64,000 nt of DNA from Prolixibacteraceae bacterium (GCA_021740385.1 JAIOZY010000010.1:1-64000); one strand, 5' to 3'. Positions 10,036-21,036 are shown, numbered from the stretch's first letter. Notes: generated from the letters alone by a model not told the origin. Numbers and translations: made by a program.

Positions 10036-13000
10036 ATGAAATTTCATTTTTTAAGGCCGTCAATTTTGTTGACGCTGGTGGTATTATTGTCTGTTAACGG
10101 CATTAATGCACAAAATCAATACTTATCGTTTACTGATAAAACGTTAAAACAAAAAGAGTCGGAAAATTCCTTTCCAACTCGTGTTGTCAACCTTGCCAAA
10201 CCGAGTACAGTAGAATTACAATATACGTTCACGGGCGCTTTCATATCGGAAAAAACAGTCAATGCTGAACGATACAACTTTATTCACATCGACGGGTTTT
10301 CGAAAATGGGGCAGGTTGGCGCCCCGGCCCTTCCGGCCAGGAATGAGGTTGTTGCATTACCCCGTGGTTCAGAAGCTTCAATTGAAATAATCAATGCAGA
10401 TTATACCGAGTTCGAGGGGTATTATGTTCACCCGGCACTCGAACCGGCTATAGATACCGAAGGTGCAGAATCGCCGAAATTTGTCAGGGATGAAGCAATT
10501 TTTTCAAAAAATGCCTGGTTTCCGCAAAGCAATGTTGAAATTGCCAGCGTCGGCCTCAGCCGGGGAACGCCCCTTGCCGTGGTGCAGGTTACTCCCGTAC
10601 AGTTTAACCCGGCAACCCGAAAAATACGGGTTTGCACCAACATCGAATTCAGTATTACGCCCGTAGGGGGCGAAGCAAACTTCGATTACATAAGCCGCGA
10701 AAATTCAATCACCTATACCAACAACCTGAAAAAAGCGGTCATCAACTCCGCAAGCATCCCCGATGGTATTTCCGAAAACACGACTCCGGCAATGCCAACA
10801 GAAAGCGCAACACCAAAAAACTACATCATCATTACCCATTCGGAATACCTTGATGAAGCCATGCGGCTGGCAAACTGGAAACGGCAACTGGGCTATACAG
10901 TTGAAGTAGTCTCCCGCTCAAGCTGGACAGCCGAAGAGGTTAAAACAGAAGTACACGATCGTTACAGCGCCTGGACACCAAAACCCGACTACATGCTCAT
11001 TATTGGCGACCATACCGGCGATTATGCCGTGCCGGGAGAAATTCATCAGGATCCCAGCTATGGTGACAATTTTGCGACCGACACCTATGTAGTATGCATG
11101 GACGGAAGCAGTGACCACGTGCCCGACATGGGCAAGGGACGCATCGCTGTTTCATCGCTTGCCGAAGCAACAATTGTCATCGACAAAATCATCAACTACG
11201 AAAAAACACCGCCAACGAGCAGCAGCTTTTATGAAAACGCGTTAAATTGTGCCCAATACCAAGACACTGACAACAACGATGGTTATGCCGACCGCCGGTT
11301 TTGCCATACCAGCGAAGACATCAGGGATTATTTACAGGATGAACAAGGGTATACGTCAACACGTGTATATTATAGAAATACAAACTCCGGATGTGCAGGT
11401 GTTGATACCCTGCGATATAACAACGGCTACTTCTCCGATGGCCAGCTCCTCCCTGCCGAATTACGTTCCCCCTCTTTCAACTGGAGCGGGGGATCAAGCG
11501 ACATAACCACCGAAATTGATGCCGGGAAATTTTTGGTTTTCCACCGCGACCACGGGTACGTTGGTGGCAGCGGATGGGCCCATCCCTATTACACAACATC
11601 AACCATGACCAACCTTTCAAACGGTGATTTATTACCTGTTGTTTTCAGCATGAACTGCCATACCGGGGAATTTCAGCTTTCAAATTGTTTTGCCGAAAAA
11701 TTCCTGCGAATGGAAAACAAGGGGGCCGTTGGCGTTGTTGCAGCAGCTTATTACAGTTACAGCGGTTACAACGATGCACTCTCGATAGGGATGATTGATG
11801 CCATCTGGCCCGACCCGGGCCTATACCCCGATTTTGGAACAGCCGGAAACGGAGGAACATACACCATGGGCGGTACCGAAGGGATTTATACCCTGGGCGA
11901 TGTGGTAAACCAGGGATTGTATGCCATGACCCAAAATTACTGGAACAATACCTACACCTTCGAGCTCTTTCACTACTTTGGCGACCCGGCCATGAAAATA
12001 TGGACGGCCAACCCCAACGATACCATCATTGCTGCCACACACGGTTCAACCATTGATTGCACACAAAGTACTTTTGCCGTGTCGGGCTCACACCCTTACG
12101 CCACGGCAACGCTCGTTTGTAACAATTCCCTTATTGGAAAAACCACCCTCGATGCAAGCGGGAACGGGAATATACCCTACGCGCTCACCACTTCGGGCGA
12201 TGTAACCCTGACGGTTTCAAAACATAACTGTGTGCCGTATACCGGTACGCTAACCCAAACCTGTACCAATTTTCCACCCGAGGTTAACCTTATTGAAGCA
12301 ACAAACGAGGGAAGATATTCGGCCACCATTGGCGGCATTATCATAGACGACTTTGGAAATACCGTTAACGAAAGCGGTGTACTATACAGCACGAACCCCG
12401 ATTTTGATTTTAACCTCCCCGGAACCGTGCAACTGGAAACATCGCCGGTAACCACCATCGATTCATTTTTGTTTGACCTGACAGGGTTAACGGCCAGCAC
12501 AACCTATTACTACATGGCCTATGCCATTAATGCCGTGGATACCGGTTTAACATCCGTTGGTACTTTTACTACCGACAACGATATTATTTTTGGCAAGCTT
12601 GTGTGCGAAAATTTTGAGAACGGCGGCATAATACCCGATGGCTGGACCCAGGAACAGGTTAACAGCTCGGGAATAGACTGGATGTTCATTACCGGGAACG
12701 GCGACAGTAATCCGGCAACGGCACATTCCGGCACCTACAATGCCTGCCTGCGAGACATTAATACTGCCGAAAATAAAACCCGGCTGATCAGCCCGGGATT
12801 CGACCTGAGCAACTGGAACGATGTAACCCTAAGCTTCTGGCACACACAGGCATTATGGAGTCCCGATCAGGATGAACTGACCGTTTATTACCGCACCTCG
12901 GCATCGGGGAGCTGGACCGAACTGGCCACCTACACTTCCGATATTCCCACGTGGACGGAAGAAACGATAACACTACCGGAAACCTCCGCCGACTTTTACC

Positions 13001-14940
13001 TTTGTTTTGAAGGAAATGCAAAATACGGTTACGGTGTATGTATTGACGATGTGGCCTTTAAAACCAGCGGCCCCGTGGCCATGACCGACTCCCTCGCGCT
13101 GGTGGCCCTTTATAACGCAACCAACGGGGCGAACTGGACCAACAACACCAACTGGCTTACCGGCCCGGTAAACACCTGGCACGGCATTACGGTTGAAAGC
13201 GGCAGGGTTACCGAGATTGATCTGTACTTTAATAACCTTAACGGTGCACTTCCAATAGAAATTTATTTTATTGACCAATTGGAGAACCTAAGCCTGGGTC
13301 AAAATTCAATAACTGGCGAATTATCACCGCTAATAGGGAAACTGGAACAACTCAACATTTTAGATTTTAATTATAATGATTTGACAGGAATTATTCCTGA
13401 TGAGCTTATATACTTGACCAGCTTGTCAACACTTAATTTAAGGTACAACTCCTTCGACATAGATGGCTACCCGGAACACATCAACCAAATGACCTCGTTA
13501 AATACACTATACCTTTGCGGATGCAACATAACCGAATTGCCTGCCTCGCTGGCAAATCTTACTAACCTGCGTAGATTCTGGTGCGAAAACAACAGCATCT
13601 CGGGCACAATACCCGATTTCATTAATCAATTAACCAATCTCACCTCATTAAATTTAAACGGGAATAACTTAGAAGGCGGTCTCGACAACCTGGAAAACCT
13701 TACATCATTAAGTGACCTGATATTGTCTTACAACAATTTATCCGGTGAAATTCCCGCGTGGATTGGTTCATTTGGGAACCTCTTATGGCTTTCGCTAAAT
13801 TACAACTCGTTTTCCGGACTACTGCCCGAAGAGTTCAGTAACCTTTCAAAACTAAGTTGGTGTAATTTAAACAACAACCAGTTACGGGGTGATTTGCCGT
13901 CGTCTCTATCGGAATCGTTTTCACAAAAAACAACAAGTAATGACGGAGACTTGTCGTTACCTGCTATGCAAAACATACAGTTTGTAGAAAAAGATGGCCG
14001 GATAATTACCTTTTACAACGATGAACAGGCTGAAGCGTTGGGAAGTCTATCCACCTTTAATGTAGAAAACAACCATTTCTCCTTTGCCAACCTGGCGGCC
14101 TCGGGCATTACTCCCGGAAGCATCGGTACCTTTACCTATTCGCCACAGGATACTGTTTTTTCAATCGAACAAAACGGGGGAACCCTTACCGCGCTCGATG
14201 GCAATGAACCCAATAACCAATACACATGGTTTAAAAATGGCATGCCGATACCCACGTCTAACCGTTCGATTGATATTACCGAAAGCGGCACATACCGGTT
14301 TGAAGTGACCAATACCGTTTATACCGGCATGACCCTCAGCTCGGACAGCATGTGGTATGAAGCGCCCATCGTGCCGGTCAACAACCAGGTGTCAAATACC
14401 ATACTTGGCGACGGGGATTCGGACTGCTACAATGCCCAAAACATCCTTACCGTGGCCGGCGATGAAACCGATGTAATCCTGCAAAACGGATCAGCAACCA
14501 CCTTCATTGCCGCATACTCTATCCGCTTCCTGCCCGGCTTCCACGCCCAAAACGGCAGCTACATCGATGCCCACATTACCACCAACAGTTCGTTCTGCGA
14601 CAATTTGCCCGAACAGGTTATTGTGGAATACACCGCGCCGGAAACGTACAAAAGTGAACGCACAGAACAGGAAAAAATCGCTCACAATGATTTTATTGCT
14701 GTTCCCTTAATGATTGTTTACCCGAACCCGACAACAGGCATCGTCAATGTTGAATGGAAAGGTTTTGAAGAGCCCGTACAAATAACCCTCTTTAATGCCA
14801 TCGGGACAAAAATAGTGCAAAAAACACTGCATAATGAAACAAGGGCAAACGTAAACCTTTCGAACCACAGAAAAGGGATCTATTTTGTAAAAATTCAAAA
14901 CTCTCATTCACAGCAAATTCAAAAAATATTGCTGTTCTAA
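10036..14940 (+). CDS. Gingipain-like C25 peptidase with LRRs and T9SS sorting domain
   Basis: A 1634-residue predicted secreted cysteine protease. The ATG at 10036 starts the signal peptide (MKFHFLRPSILL); an in-frame TTG at 9994 is less likely. Residues about 30-250 resemble the C25 propeptide and about 265-660 the peptidase, with catalytic His506 (HRDHGYVGG) and Cys541 (MNCHTGEF). Then come an Ig/FN3-like part, a choice-of-anchor-J domain (about 853-1013) and a leucine-rich repeat domain (about 1015-1300, plant-like LxGxIPxE units). A region shared with the CBM9 protein downstream, the Cys module (about 1448-1528) and the sorting domain (about 1556-1634) complete it. A protease-LRR fusion is unusual for this family. 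Confidence 0.9.
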   Translation: MKFHFLRPSILLTLVVLLSVNGINAQNQYLSFTDKTLKQKESENSFPTRVVNLAKPSTVELQYTFTGAFISEKTVNAERYNFIHIDGFSKMGQVGAPALPARNEVVALPRGSEASIEIINADYTEFEGYYVHPALEPAIDTEGAESPKFVRDEAIFSKNAWFPQSNVEIASVGLSRGTPLAVVQVTPVQFNPATRKIRVCTNIEFSITPVGGEANFDYISRENSITYTNNLKKAVINSASIPDGISENTTPAMPTESATPKNYIIITHSEYLDEAMRLANWKRQLGYTVEVVSRSSWTAEEVKTEVHDRYSAWTPKPDYMLIIGDHTGDYAVPGEIHQDPSYGDNFATDTYVVCMDGSSDHVPDMGKGRIAVSSLAEATIVIDKIINYEKTPPTSSSFYENALNCAQYQDTDNNDGYADRRFCHTSEDIRDYLQDEQGYTSTRVYYRNTNSGCAGVDTLRYNNGYFSDGQLLPAELRSPSFNWSGGSSDITTEIDAGKFLVFHRDHGYVGGSGWAHPYYTTSTMTNLSNGDLLPVVFSMNCHTGEFQLSNCFAEKFLRMENKGAVGVVAAAYYSYSGYNDALSIGMIDAIWPDPGLYPDFGTAGNGGTYTMGGTEGIYTLGDVVNQGLYAMTQNYWNNTYTFELFHYFGDPAMKIWTANPNDTIIAATHGSTIDCTQSTFAVSGSHPYATATLVCNNSLIGKTTLDASGNGNIPYALTTSGDVTLTVSKHNCVPYTGTLTQTCTNFPPEVNLIEATNEGRYSATIGGIIIDDFGNTVNESGVLYSTNPDFDFNLPGTVQLETSPVTTIDSFLFDLTGLTASTTYYYMAYAINAVDTGLTSVGTFTTDNDIIFGKLVCENFENGGIIPDGWTQEQVNSSGIDWMFITGNGDSNPATAHSGTYNACLRDINTAENKTRLISPGFDLSNWNDVTLSFWHTQALWSPDQDELTVYYRTSASGSWTELATYTSDIPTWTEETITLPETSADFYLCFEGNAKYGYGVCIDDVAFKTSGPVAMTDSLALVALYNATNGANWTNNTNWLTGPVNTWHGITVESGRVTEIDLYFNNLNGALPIEIYFIDQLENLSLGQNSITGELSPLIGKLEQLNILDFNYNDLTGIIPDELIYLTSLSTLNLRYNSFDIDGYPEHINQMTSLNTLYLCGCNITELPASLANLTNLRRFWCENNSISGTIPDFINQLTNLTSLNLNGNNLEGGLDNLENLTSLSDLILSYNNLSGEIPAWIGSFGNLLWLSLNYNSFSGLLPEEFSNLSKLSWCNLNNNQLRGDLPSSLSESFSQKTTSNDGDLSLPAMQNIQFVEKDGRIITFYNDEQAEALGSLSTFNVENNHFSFANLAASGITPGSIGTFTYSPQDTVFSIEQNGGTLTALDGNEPNNQYTWFKNGMPIPTSNRSIDITESGTYRFEVTNTVYTGMTLSSDSMWYEAPIVPVNNQVSNTILGDGDSDCYNAQNILTVAGDETDVILQNGSATTFIAAYSIRFLPGFHAQNGSYIDAHITTNSSFCDNLPEQVIVEYTAPETYKSERTEQEKIAHNDFIAVPLMIVYPNPTTGIVNVEWKGFEEPVQITLFNAIGTKIVQKTLHNETRANVNLSNHRKGIYFVKIQNSHSQQIQKILLF

Positions 14941-15463
14941 CCCTTATATCCGATAACGACAAAGAGTCATTATTAAAGGACTTTATAAAAAGAGTGCCTT
15001 AATGGCACATGTATAGCGGTGTTTTCCAATAATGTATATGGAATGAGAAATGCCTGTTGTTATAAAATTTCAGGGCACAGGTTTTGCTGAAAGCCCGGGA
15101 AATTTTACCTGGAGTGTAATGAGGCAACCCCAGGCTTAAGGGCAAAAACAAAATCTGAACTTAAAACATCCATGCAATGAACAAATCTTTATTATGTCAT
15201 TAATTGTGTTAACATATATATTTGACTTGTTCTTTTAAGTATTTCTGCCATTTTATCATCAAAATTGGCCTTTTCAATAACATTATATGAAACGAGCATG
15301 TAAGACATTTACATCCAAGAGAATAATTAAATTGCATGCGAGTTCCATACGATGCCAATTGAAATAAATAATTTAATCGTATGAAAAATAACCCTTTATA
15401 TTTTGTTTTTTACTTTTTACCCTGTATATTGAAATTATCCTTTAAAACAAAAACAATTCTGTT
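14941..15463. other. Intergenic region with structured segments
   Basis: No gene seen in 523 bases. Positions 15093-15143 can fold: GCCC (15093-15096) pairs with GGGC (15140-15143), and inside it CCTGG (15108-15112) pairs with CCAGG (15130-15134). A -7-like TATATTTG lies at 15217-15224 without a convincing -33 box. The 3' part (15285-15383) holds a structured element also found upstream of the GLUG gene. Confidence 0.5.
15285..15383 (+). repeat. Upstream structured element, copy 1
   Basis: The element begins ATATGAAACGAGC and includes GCGAGTTCCATAC. It ends with an inverted repeat, ATACGAT (15348-15354) with ATCGTAT, just before the 15464 gene. The same outline recurs at 21287-21357 ahead of another T9SS gene. 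The loop between the two conserved halves differs in length and content. It could be a 5' leader structure, a regulator site or a palindromic mobile repeat. Confidence 0.5.
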
Positions 15464-18136
15464 ATGAAAAACAAAATTTTACCTGCATTTTTCTTTTTGT
15501 TAATTATCTTAGCATCTGTATTGTTTTCCCCAACATCATTAAACGCACAGTCCATAACCATTTTCGACCCGGAAACCTTCGACCCGGCCGATTTACCTGC
15601 CGGCATGGAAATAGTGGAAAACAATGGCTATACAAACCTACAGGTCATTCTAAACGGTTGGAACTCGGTACTCGATATTCCCGAAGTTAGCATTGACAGT
15701 AGCATGATTGCCACCATCAACTTTAAATATACCATGTGCGATGCAACCGCGGCTACATATTCCCTGGATGATATCAGGGGCACTGTTCAATTAATGGACA
15801 CCATTAATAAAGTTGACGATCCGTGGAACCCAGGCTTGATGCCTTCAAAAACCGGTATGATCCAGGATCCGGTAACCGGTGTATGGGAATGGTCAACAGC
15901 CGATGTGGTTTCAACGATGCAAATGGTCCACCAAATCCAGTTTTTTTCCCAGGAAAAAACTACCTGGGGAGCCAATACCGGCGACACGATATGGGTTGGT
16001 AAAATTGAAGCCGTTAAATATCCCTCGCATACCGAAATATTCAAAACCGAAACAGCCCCCGTAATTGATGGCACTGAAGATGCTGTATGGGCCAATGCCC
16101 AGGCACACCCGCTTGAACTCAACTACAGAAAAAATACACCAACCGTTGAAGCCTATTGGAAAGCCATGTGGTGCGACTCAGGCATGTTCGTGCTGATCAA
16201 TGTACTGGACGATGACCACTGGCCTTCGTGGGAAGTTGGTGGAAACCCGTGGGATTACGACCATGGCGAAGTCTATTTCGATGTAAACGAAAACCTCGAC
16301 GATGGCCTGGGCGCTGCCGACGGTGATGGGCATTACCAGTCGGCACCCGCTTTTGCTGACGGCAGTTACGGGGTAACACAAACCAACCCAACATCCAACA
16401 ACATACCGGGAGATATTTATGCTTACCAACTTGACGGTGAAAACTGGGTTAGGGAACACTTCTTCAAATTCAATAATTTTTTGGATTATTTTGGATTTCC
16501 GTTAGATAAAAGCGGTTTCCTTAACCTGTCACAAATTGGGTTTGATGTTTGCATTAATGACCAGGACGAAGGAGTTACCACTTCGCCGCAAACCAAAGTG
16601 TGGCATAACTTTGGCCGGGTAACAAGCAACTGGTACAACATGGACGATGCCGGTACCATAGCACTGGTGGAAGGACCAACAAATATAACAGATTCACTGG
16701 CATTGGTAGCACTCTATAATGCAACCGACGGCGATAACTGGGCACACAATGCCAACTGGCTTACCGGTTATGTTGATACCTGGTACGGGATAACCGTTAC
16801 CGATGGCCGGGTAACTGAAATTAACCTAAGAAATAATTACCTGACAGGTTCATTGCCCCCGGAAATTGGCAACTTTTCCGAGTTAAAAAAATTGTATTTG
16901 AGCAATAATGTAATAACAGGAACCATTCCCGCTGAACTCTGGAACCTCACAAACCTTATTGAGCTCGATTTGGTTATAAACCAACTAACAGGAAGTATTC
17001 CTTCCGATGTTGAAGACCTGATAAACCTTGTAGTACTAAATTTACAACAAAACCAACTCTCAGGCAGTATCCCGGCTGAAGTGGGAAGTCTTACAAACCT
17101 GGAAGATTTAGACTTTACTTTTAATGAACTCACTGGAAACATCCCGGCTGAAATAGGAAATCTTTCAAACCTTAGTTGGCTGGGATTTGGTCACAATCAA
17201 TTATACGGAAATCTCCCGGATCTTACAGGTTTATCCAATTTATCCTTCTTTTGGTTATATGCCCGAAATAACTTTTTTACTTTTTCAAATATTGAAGCAT
17301 CGGGACTACTACCCGGAGATATCAACACATTTAACTACTCGCCCCAGGATACACTGTTGGCCATTCAGCAGGACGGCTCAAACCTCACTGTAATTGATGG
17401 AAATGCAACCAACAACCAGTACCAATGGTACAAAGATGATGTTTTACTTACAGCCGATACACGCACGATAGCTACTGAAGGCCCCGGAGAATACAGGGCA
17501 AAGGTAGATAATACCGACTATCCCGACCTTACGCTCTACTCCGATACACTGACGGTTGGAACCCCGGTAGTGCCTGATAACGAACAAGTCTCGAATTATG
17601 CACTGTCGGACGGGAACTACGACTGTATAAATGCGCTGAACACAATCACCGTGGCCGGCGATGGGACAACAGTTGATTTCTTTAGCGGGTCTTCGGTAAC
17701 GTTGATTGCCGGACATTCCATTAACTTCCTGCATGGCTTCCATGCACATTCGGGAAGTTACATGGATGCCCACATCACTACCAACAACACTTTCTGCGAC
17801 GATTTGCCGGAGCAGGCTATTGTGGAATATACCGCGCCGGAAACGTACAAAAGCAAGACCGTTGAAGAAGAACGCATAAACAAAAACATCATTGGGGAAG
17901 AACCAATGATGGCGGTATTCCCCAACCCCAACAGTGGGCAGTTCAACATTAAACTCAACAATTTTAATGGCGAAACACGGCTGATCATGTTTAACACAAT
18001 GGGGCAAAAAGTTTACGATGAAACCGTGAACGAAAAACAAATTACGGTTGGCTTACCCCACATTAAACAGGGGCTTTATTTTATAAAAGCCATTAATAAC
18101 AACAAACAATACGACCAAAAAATCGTGATAAAATAA
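15464..18136 (+). CDS. Secreted CBM9-like/LRR protein with T9SS sorting domain
   Basis: A predicted surface protein, probably a binding protein without an enzyme domain. A signal peptide (residues 1-28) leads into a beta region. A CBM9/DOMON-like domain follows (about 189-405; APVIDGTEDAVW, then WDYDHGEVYFD, typical of CBM9-type sugar-binding domains). The LRR domain (about 405-605) starts with the same DSLALVALYNAT segment as the LRR part of the C25 peptidase upstream. The Cys module (about 704-782) and T9SS sorting domain (about 812-890) end the protein. The linker after the Cys module is nearly identical at DNA level to that of the C25 gene, which suggests recent duplication or gene conversion. 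Confidence 0.85.
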   Translation: MKNKILPAFFFLLIILASVLFSPTSLNAQSITIFDPETFDPADLPAGMEIVENNGYTNLQVILNGWNSVLDIPEVSIDSSMIATINFKYTMCDATAATYSLDDIRGTVQLMDTINKVDDPWNPGLMPSKTGMIQDPVTGVWEWSTADVVSTMQMVHQIQFFSQEKTTWGANTGDTIWVGKIEAVKYPSHTEIFKTETAPVIDGTEDAVWANAQAHPLELNYRKNTPTVEAYWKAMWCDSGMFVLINVLDDDHWPSWEVGGNPWDYDHGEVYFDVNENLDDGLGAADGDGHYQSAPAFADGSYGVTQTNPTSNNIPGDIYAYQLDGENWVREHFFKFNNFLDYFGFPLDKSGFLNLSQIGFDVCINDQDEGVTTSPQTKVWHNFGRVTSNWYNMDDAGTIALVEGPTNITDSLALVALYNATDGDNWAHNANWLTGYVDTWYGITVTDGRVTEINLRNNYLTGSLPPEIGNFSELKKLYLSNNVITGTIPAELWNLTNLIELDLVINQLTGSIPSDVEDLINLVVLNLQQNQLSGSIPAEVGSLTNLEDLDFTFNELTGNIPAEIGNLSNLSWLGFGHNQLYGNLPDLTGLSNLSFFWLYARNNFFTFSNIEASGLLPGDINTFNYSPQDTLLAIQQDGSNLTVIDGNATNNQYQWYKDDVLLTADTRTIATEGPGEYRAKVDNTDYPDLTLYSDTLTVGTPVVPDNEQVSNYALSDGNYDCINALNTITVAGDGTTVDFFSGSSVTLIAGHSINFLHGFHAHSGSYMDAHITTNNTFCDDLPEQAIVEYTAPETYKSKTVEEERINKNIIGEEPMMAVFPNPNSGQFNIKLNNFNGETRLIMFNTMGQKVYDETVNEKQITVGLPHIKQGLYFIKAINNNKQYDQKIVIK

Positions 18137-18301
18137 AAATAATTTTTTAATACATTCTTGCCAAGACAATGTGCCCCACCGGTTTTTACTTAAATATAAA
18201 CCAGCAGGGAACTGCATTTTTGAATACCGGAAAAAAAGAAAACACAATTATTCACAGACTTTTACTATTTTAGGGATTCCCAATTATCAATAATTGAAGC
18301 A

Positions 18302-20371
18302 ATGCGTTTCCCTGTACCATTAAATACACAGTCCCCATCATTTTTCAAAACCTTAAATGCTACAGGTTTTTTAATAACCCTCGCCTTCATTTCGTTTGGC
18401 AACAATAAACTCGACTCGCTTCTTTTCGAAATCAAAAAACCGCATCACGATACGGTTAAATTTGAATTGCTGCTCGAAATCGGCGACTGCTATTACTTCA
18501 ACAATTTTGATACGGCCATGGCTTATTTTACCGAAGCCCGTGAACTAACTGAAACAAACCTGGAAAAAAATAAAAAAAAGAACAAACGCCTCAATTTTAA
18601 ATACCAACAACAAAAAGCAAAAGCAATACGCTACATTGCCTATGTATATCAAAACCGGGGCGACCTGGTCACTGCTTCCGAATTGTACTTTCAGGCGCTC
18701 GAAATTGGTGAGTCAATCGGGTGCAGTTTGAATATCTACAACTCGTACAACAACATTGCAATCATAAATTACACGCGTGGCGAATACGACGTTGCCCTCG
18801 ACTATTTTCAGAAAGCCATTGAAATAACCGAAAAAACGGGAAACCGTTTCGGACGGATGAAACTTTACAACAACATGGGGGTTTTGCTTTACGACATGGG
18901 CAAAGAAACCGACAGCATTCCCAAACGAATTGAACATTTTAAAAGCGCCCGCGATAATTTCGATAAAGCCCTGCAACTACGAATCGAATTCAATGACCAA
19001 TGGGGACAAATGCTGTGCTACAATAACCTGGGAAACCTCACCAGGGATGAAGCGAAATTGACAGATAATGCTGTACCGATGAAAGAAAACCTTTCAAAGG
19101 CAATCGATTACTACAACCGGTCTTTCGTGCTGGCAAAAGCGCTAAACGATTTGATGGGCATGTCGAAAGCTACCGGCAACAAAGCAGAACTGTATTTAAT
19201 GCTGCACGAACTTGACGGTATTTCCATGGGCATATCCTGGCCCGACAGTGCTGTTTATTATGCAGGCGAATCGTATCGCTATGCCAACGGGTTAAATTCG
19301 ACACCTCAAAAAAACAATGCAGCCCTTGTCGCGAAAAAAGCCTTCGAACTATCGGGAGATATTACTAAGGCACTCGAATTTGCAAACATTTACATCGAAA
19401 CACGCGATGAACTTTTCTCGGCAGAAAAAACAAAATCGCTCGATGAAATGCGCGTAAAATACGAAACCGAGAAAAAAGAGAACGAAATACAACTGCTCAG
19501 CAAAGAGAATGAATTGAAAGAAATCCGCATCAGGAACGAAAAAAGGGAAAAATTCCTGTTCGTGATTATTGCTGTTACCGCAATTGCATTATCGGCCATG
19601 TTTTTCGTGCTGTTTTACAACCGCCAAAAAACCGGCAGGCTGTTGAAAACAAAAAACGAAGAACTGCAAAAACTCAATACAACAAAAGATAAGTTCATTT
19701 CCATTCTTGCCCACGACCTTAAAAACCCCCTTTCGGCATTTCTAAACATAACATCAGCATTGACCAACGATTACGATAACATTGATGATAAGCAAAAACG
19801 AAAGTTCATACATAAAATCCACCAATCGGCACTTCAAATTAACAACTTACTGAAAAACATGCTTGAATGGGCCGTGGTAAAGCATAAAACCGATACCACA
19901 AATTATGAAAAAATGAACTTATCGGGTACCATTGATTATGTTACTGAAACACTTTCGGGTTTAGTTTCCGATTACAAGGCTGAAATAAAAAACAGGGCTT
20001 CGGAACAAATTCACGTTTATGCTAATAAGGCTTACCTCATCGCGGTTTTCAACAATTTAATCACCAATGCCCTCAAATTTTCCGAAAACGATAAAACCAT
20101 AACAATCAATGCCTTTACCGAAAAATACCGGGCCGTAATATCGGTTGAGGACAAAGGCATAGGCATTGCCCCCGGGGATATCGAAAAACTATTCAGGCTC
20201 GATGTTGACACCCGGACAATCGGGAAATCCGATCGCGGGAAAAAGGGCACCGGAATGGGGCTCATCCTCTGCAAAGAGCTAATTGAAAAAATGAACGGGG
20301 GCATACACATTGAAAGCGAACCTGGCAAAGGTTCAAAATTTATTTTTACCTTACCGCTTGTGAAACCATAA
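18302..20371 (+). CDS. TPR-containing membrane sensor histidine kinase
   Basis: Sensor half of a two-component system. An N-terminal hydrophobic segment (about 18-32) exports a region of TPR-like helices (about 45-370). A coiled coil and one transmembrane segment (about 418-440) lead into the cytoplasmic kinase. The phospho-acceptor is His471 in LAHDLKNPLSAF, and the ATPase domain shows GTGMGLILCKELIEKMNGG near the end. The response regulator gene starts 11 bases after the stop, so the two are co-transcribed. Its place inside the T9SS cargo island suggests control of, or response to, secreted protein production. The ligand is unknown; TPR sensors of this layout are common in Bacteroidota. Confidence 0.92.
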   Translation: MRFPVPLNTQSPSFFKTLNATGFLITLAFISFGNNKLDSLLFEIKKPHHDTVKFELLLEIGDCYYFNNFDTAMAYFTEARELTETNLEKNKKKNKRLNFKYQQQKAKAIRYIAYVYQNRGDLVTASELYFQALEIGESIGCSLNIYNSYNNIAIINYTRGEYDVALDYFQKAIEITEKTGNRFGRMKLYNNMGVLLYDMGKETDSIPKRIEHFKSARDNFDKALQLRIEFNDQWGQMLCYNNLGNLTRDEAKLTDNAVPMKENLSKAIDYYNRSFVLAKALNDLMGMSKATGNKAELYLMLHELDGISMGISWPDSAVYYAGESYRYANGLNSTPQKNNAALVAKKAFELSGDITKALEFANIYIETRDELFSAEKTKSLDEMRVKYETEKKENEIQLLSKENELKEIRIRNEKREKFLFVIIAVTAIALSAMFFVLFYNRQKTGRLLKTKNEELQKLNTTKDKFISILAHDLKNPLSAFLNITSALTNDYDNIDDKQKRKFIHKIHQSALQINNLLKNMLEWAVVKHKTDTTNYEKMNLSGTIDYVTETLSGLVSDYKAEIKNRASEQIHVYANKAYLIAVFNNLITNALKFSENDKTITINAFTEKYRAVISVEDKGIGIAPGDIEKLFRLDVDTRTIGKSDRGKKGTGMGLILCKELIEKMNGGIHIESEPGKGSKFIFTLPLVKP

Positions 20372-20382
20372 GGAAATCCGAT

Positions 20383-21036
20383 ATGGAAGAGATAAAAGTA
20401 ATCATTGTTGATGACCATCAGATTGTACGCGACGGAATAGAAGCACTTTTATTGTCAAACAAACAGATAAAAATAACAGGGTCCGTATCGGGTTACGAAA
20501 GCCTTTTGCCTGAAATATCGAATCAAAAACCCGACGTAATCATTCTTGATATTGCCCTGCCCGGCAAATCGGGAATTGAAATAGCTAAAGAGCTGAAAGA
20601 AAAACATGAAGAAATAAAAATACTGATGCTTTCGGCCAATGCCGATGAAAACAACATCACGGAATCGATCAGGGCCGGTGCCGACGGATTTTTGCCCAAG
20701 GACACCCCAAAAGAAGAACTTACTGAAGCAATTCTCCTTGTTCACAACGGCGAGAAATATTTTGGCGCCAACCTTTCAAAGGTGATCTACAACAGTTATG
20801 TCCATTTTATAAAAACAGGCCAAAAAAAGGATACTTCTCCCCTTTTATCGGAAAGGGAAACCGAAATAATCAAACTGCTTGCCGAAGGTTACAGCAGCAA
20901 AGAAATCTCTGAAAAAATTTTCATCAGCCCCCGCACAGTCGAATCGCATAAAGCAAACATCATTACAAAACTCAACCTAAAAAATACAGCCGGACTCATC
21001 GTGTATGCCATAAAAAACGGCATCATCAATATTTAA
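20383..21036 (+). CDS. NarL/FixJ-type response regulator
   Basis: DNA-binding partner of the preceding kinase. The receiver domain has the acidic pair at residues 10-11 (VDDH), phospho-acceptor Asp56 (DVIILDIALPGKSG), Ser84 and the conserved Lys of FLPKDTPKEE. The LuxR-type HTH occupies the C-terminus (LSERETEIIKLLAEGYSSKEI). It is not a PorX homologue: PorX carries a PglZ-type output, whereas this is a plain LuxR HTH. Targets cannot be read from the sequence; the flanking surface-protein genes are the obvious candidates. Confidence 0.95.
   Translation: MEEIKVIIVDDHQIVRDGIEALLLSNKQIKITGSVSGYESLLPEISNQKPDVIILDIALPGKSGIEIAKELKEKHEEIKILMLSANADENNITESIRAGADGFLPKDTPKEELTEAILLVHNGEKYFGANLSKVIYNSYVHFIKTGQKKDTSPLLSERETEIIKLLAEGYSSKEISEKIFISPRTVESHKANIITKLNLKNTAGLIVYAIKNGIINI

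Noticed and set aside
15217-15224. Promoter at TATATTTG upstream of the 15464 gene
   Set aside because: Good -7 match, but no -33 box at the right distance, and it is 240 bases from the start codon; too weak to list as a promoter.
20383-21036. PorX-type T9SS regulator
   Set aside because: The output domain is a LuxR HTH, not the PglZ-type domain of PorX, so a direct T9SS master-regulator label is not justified.
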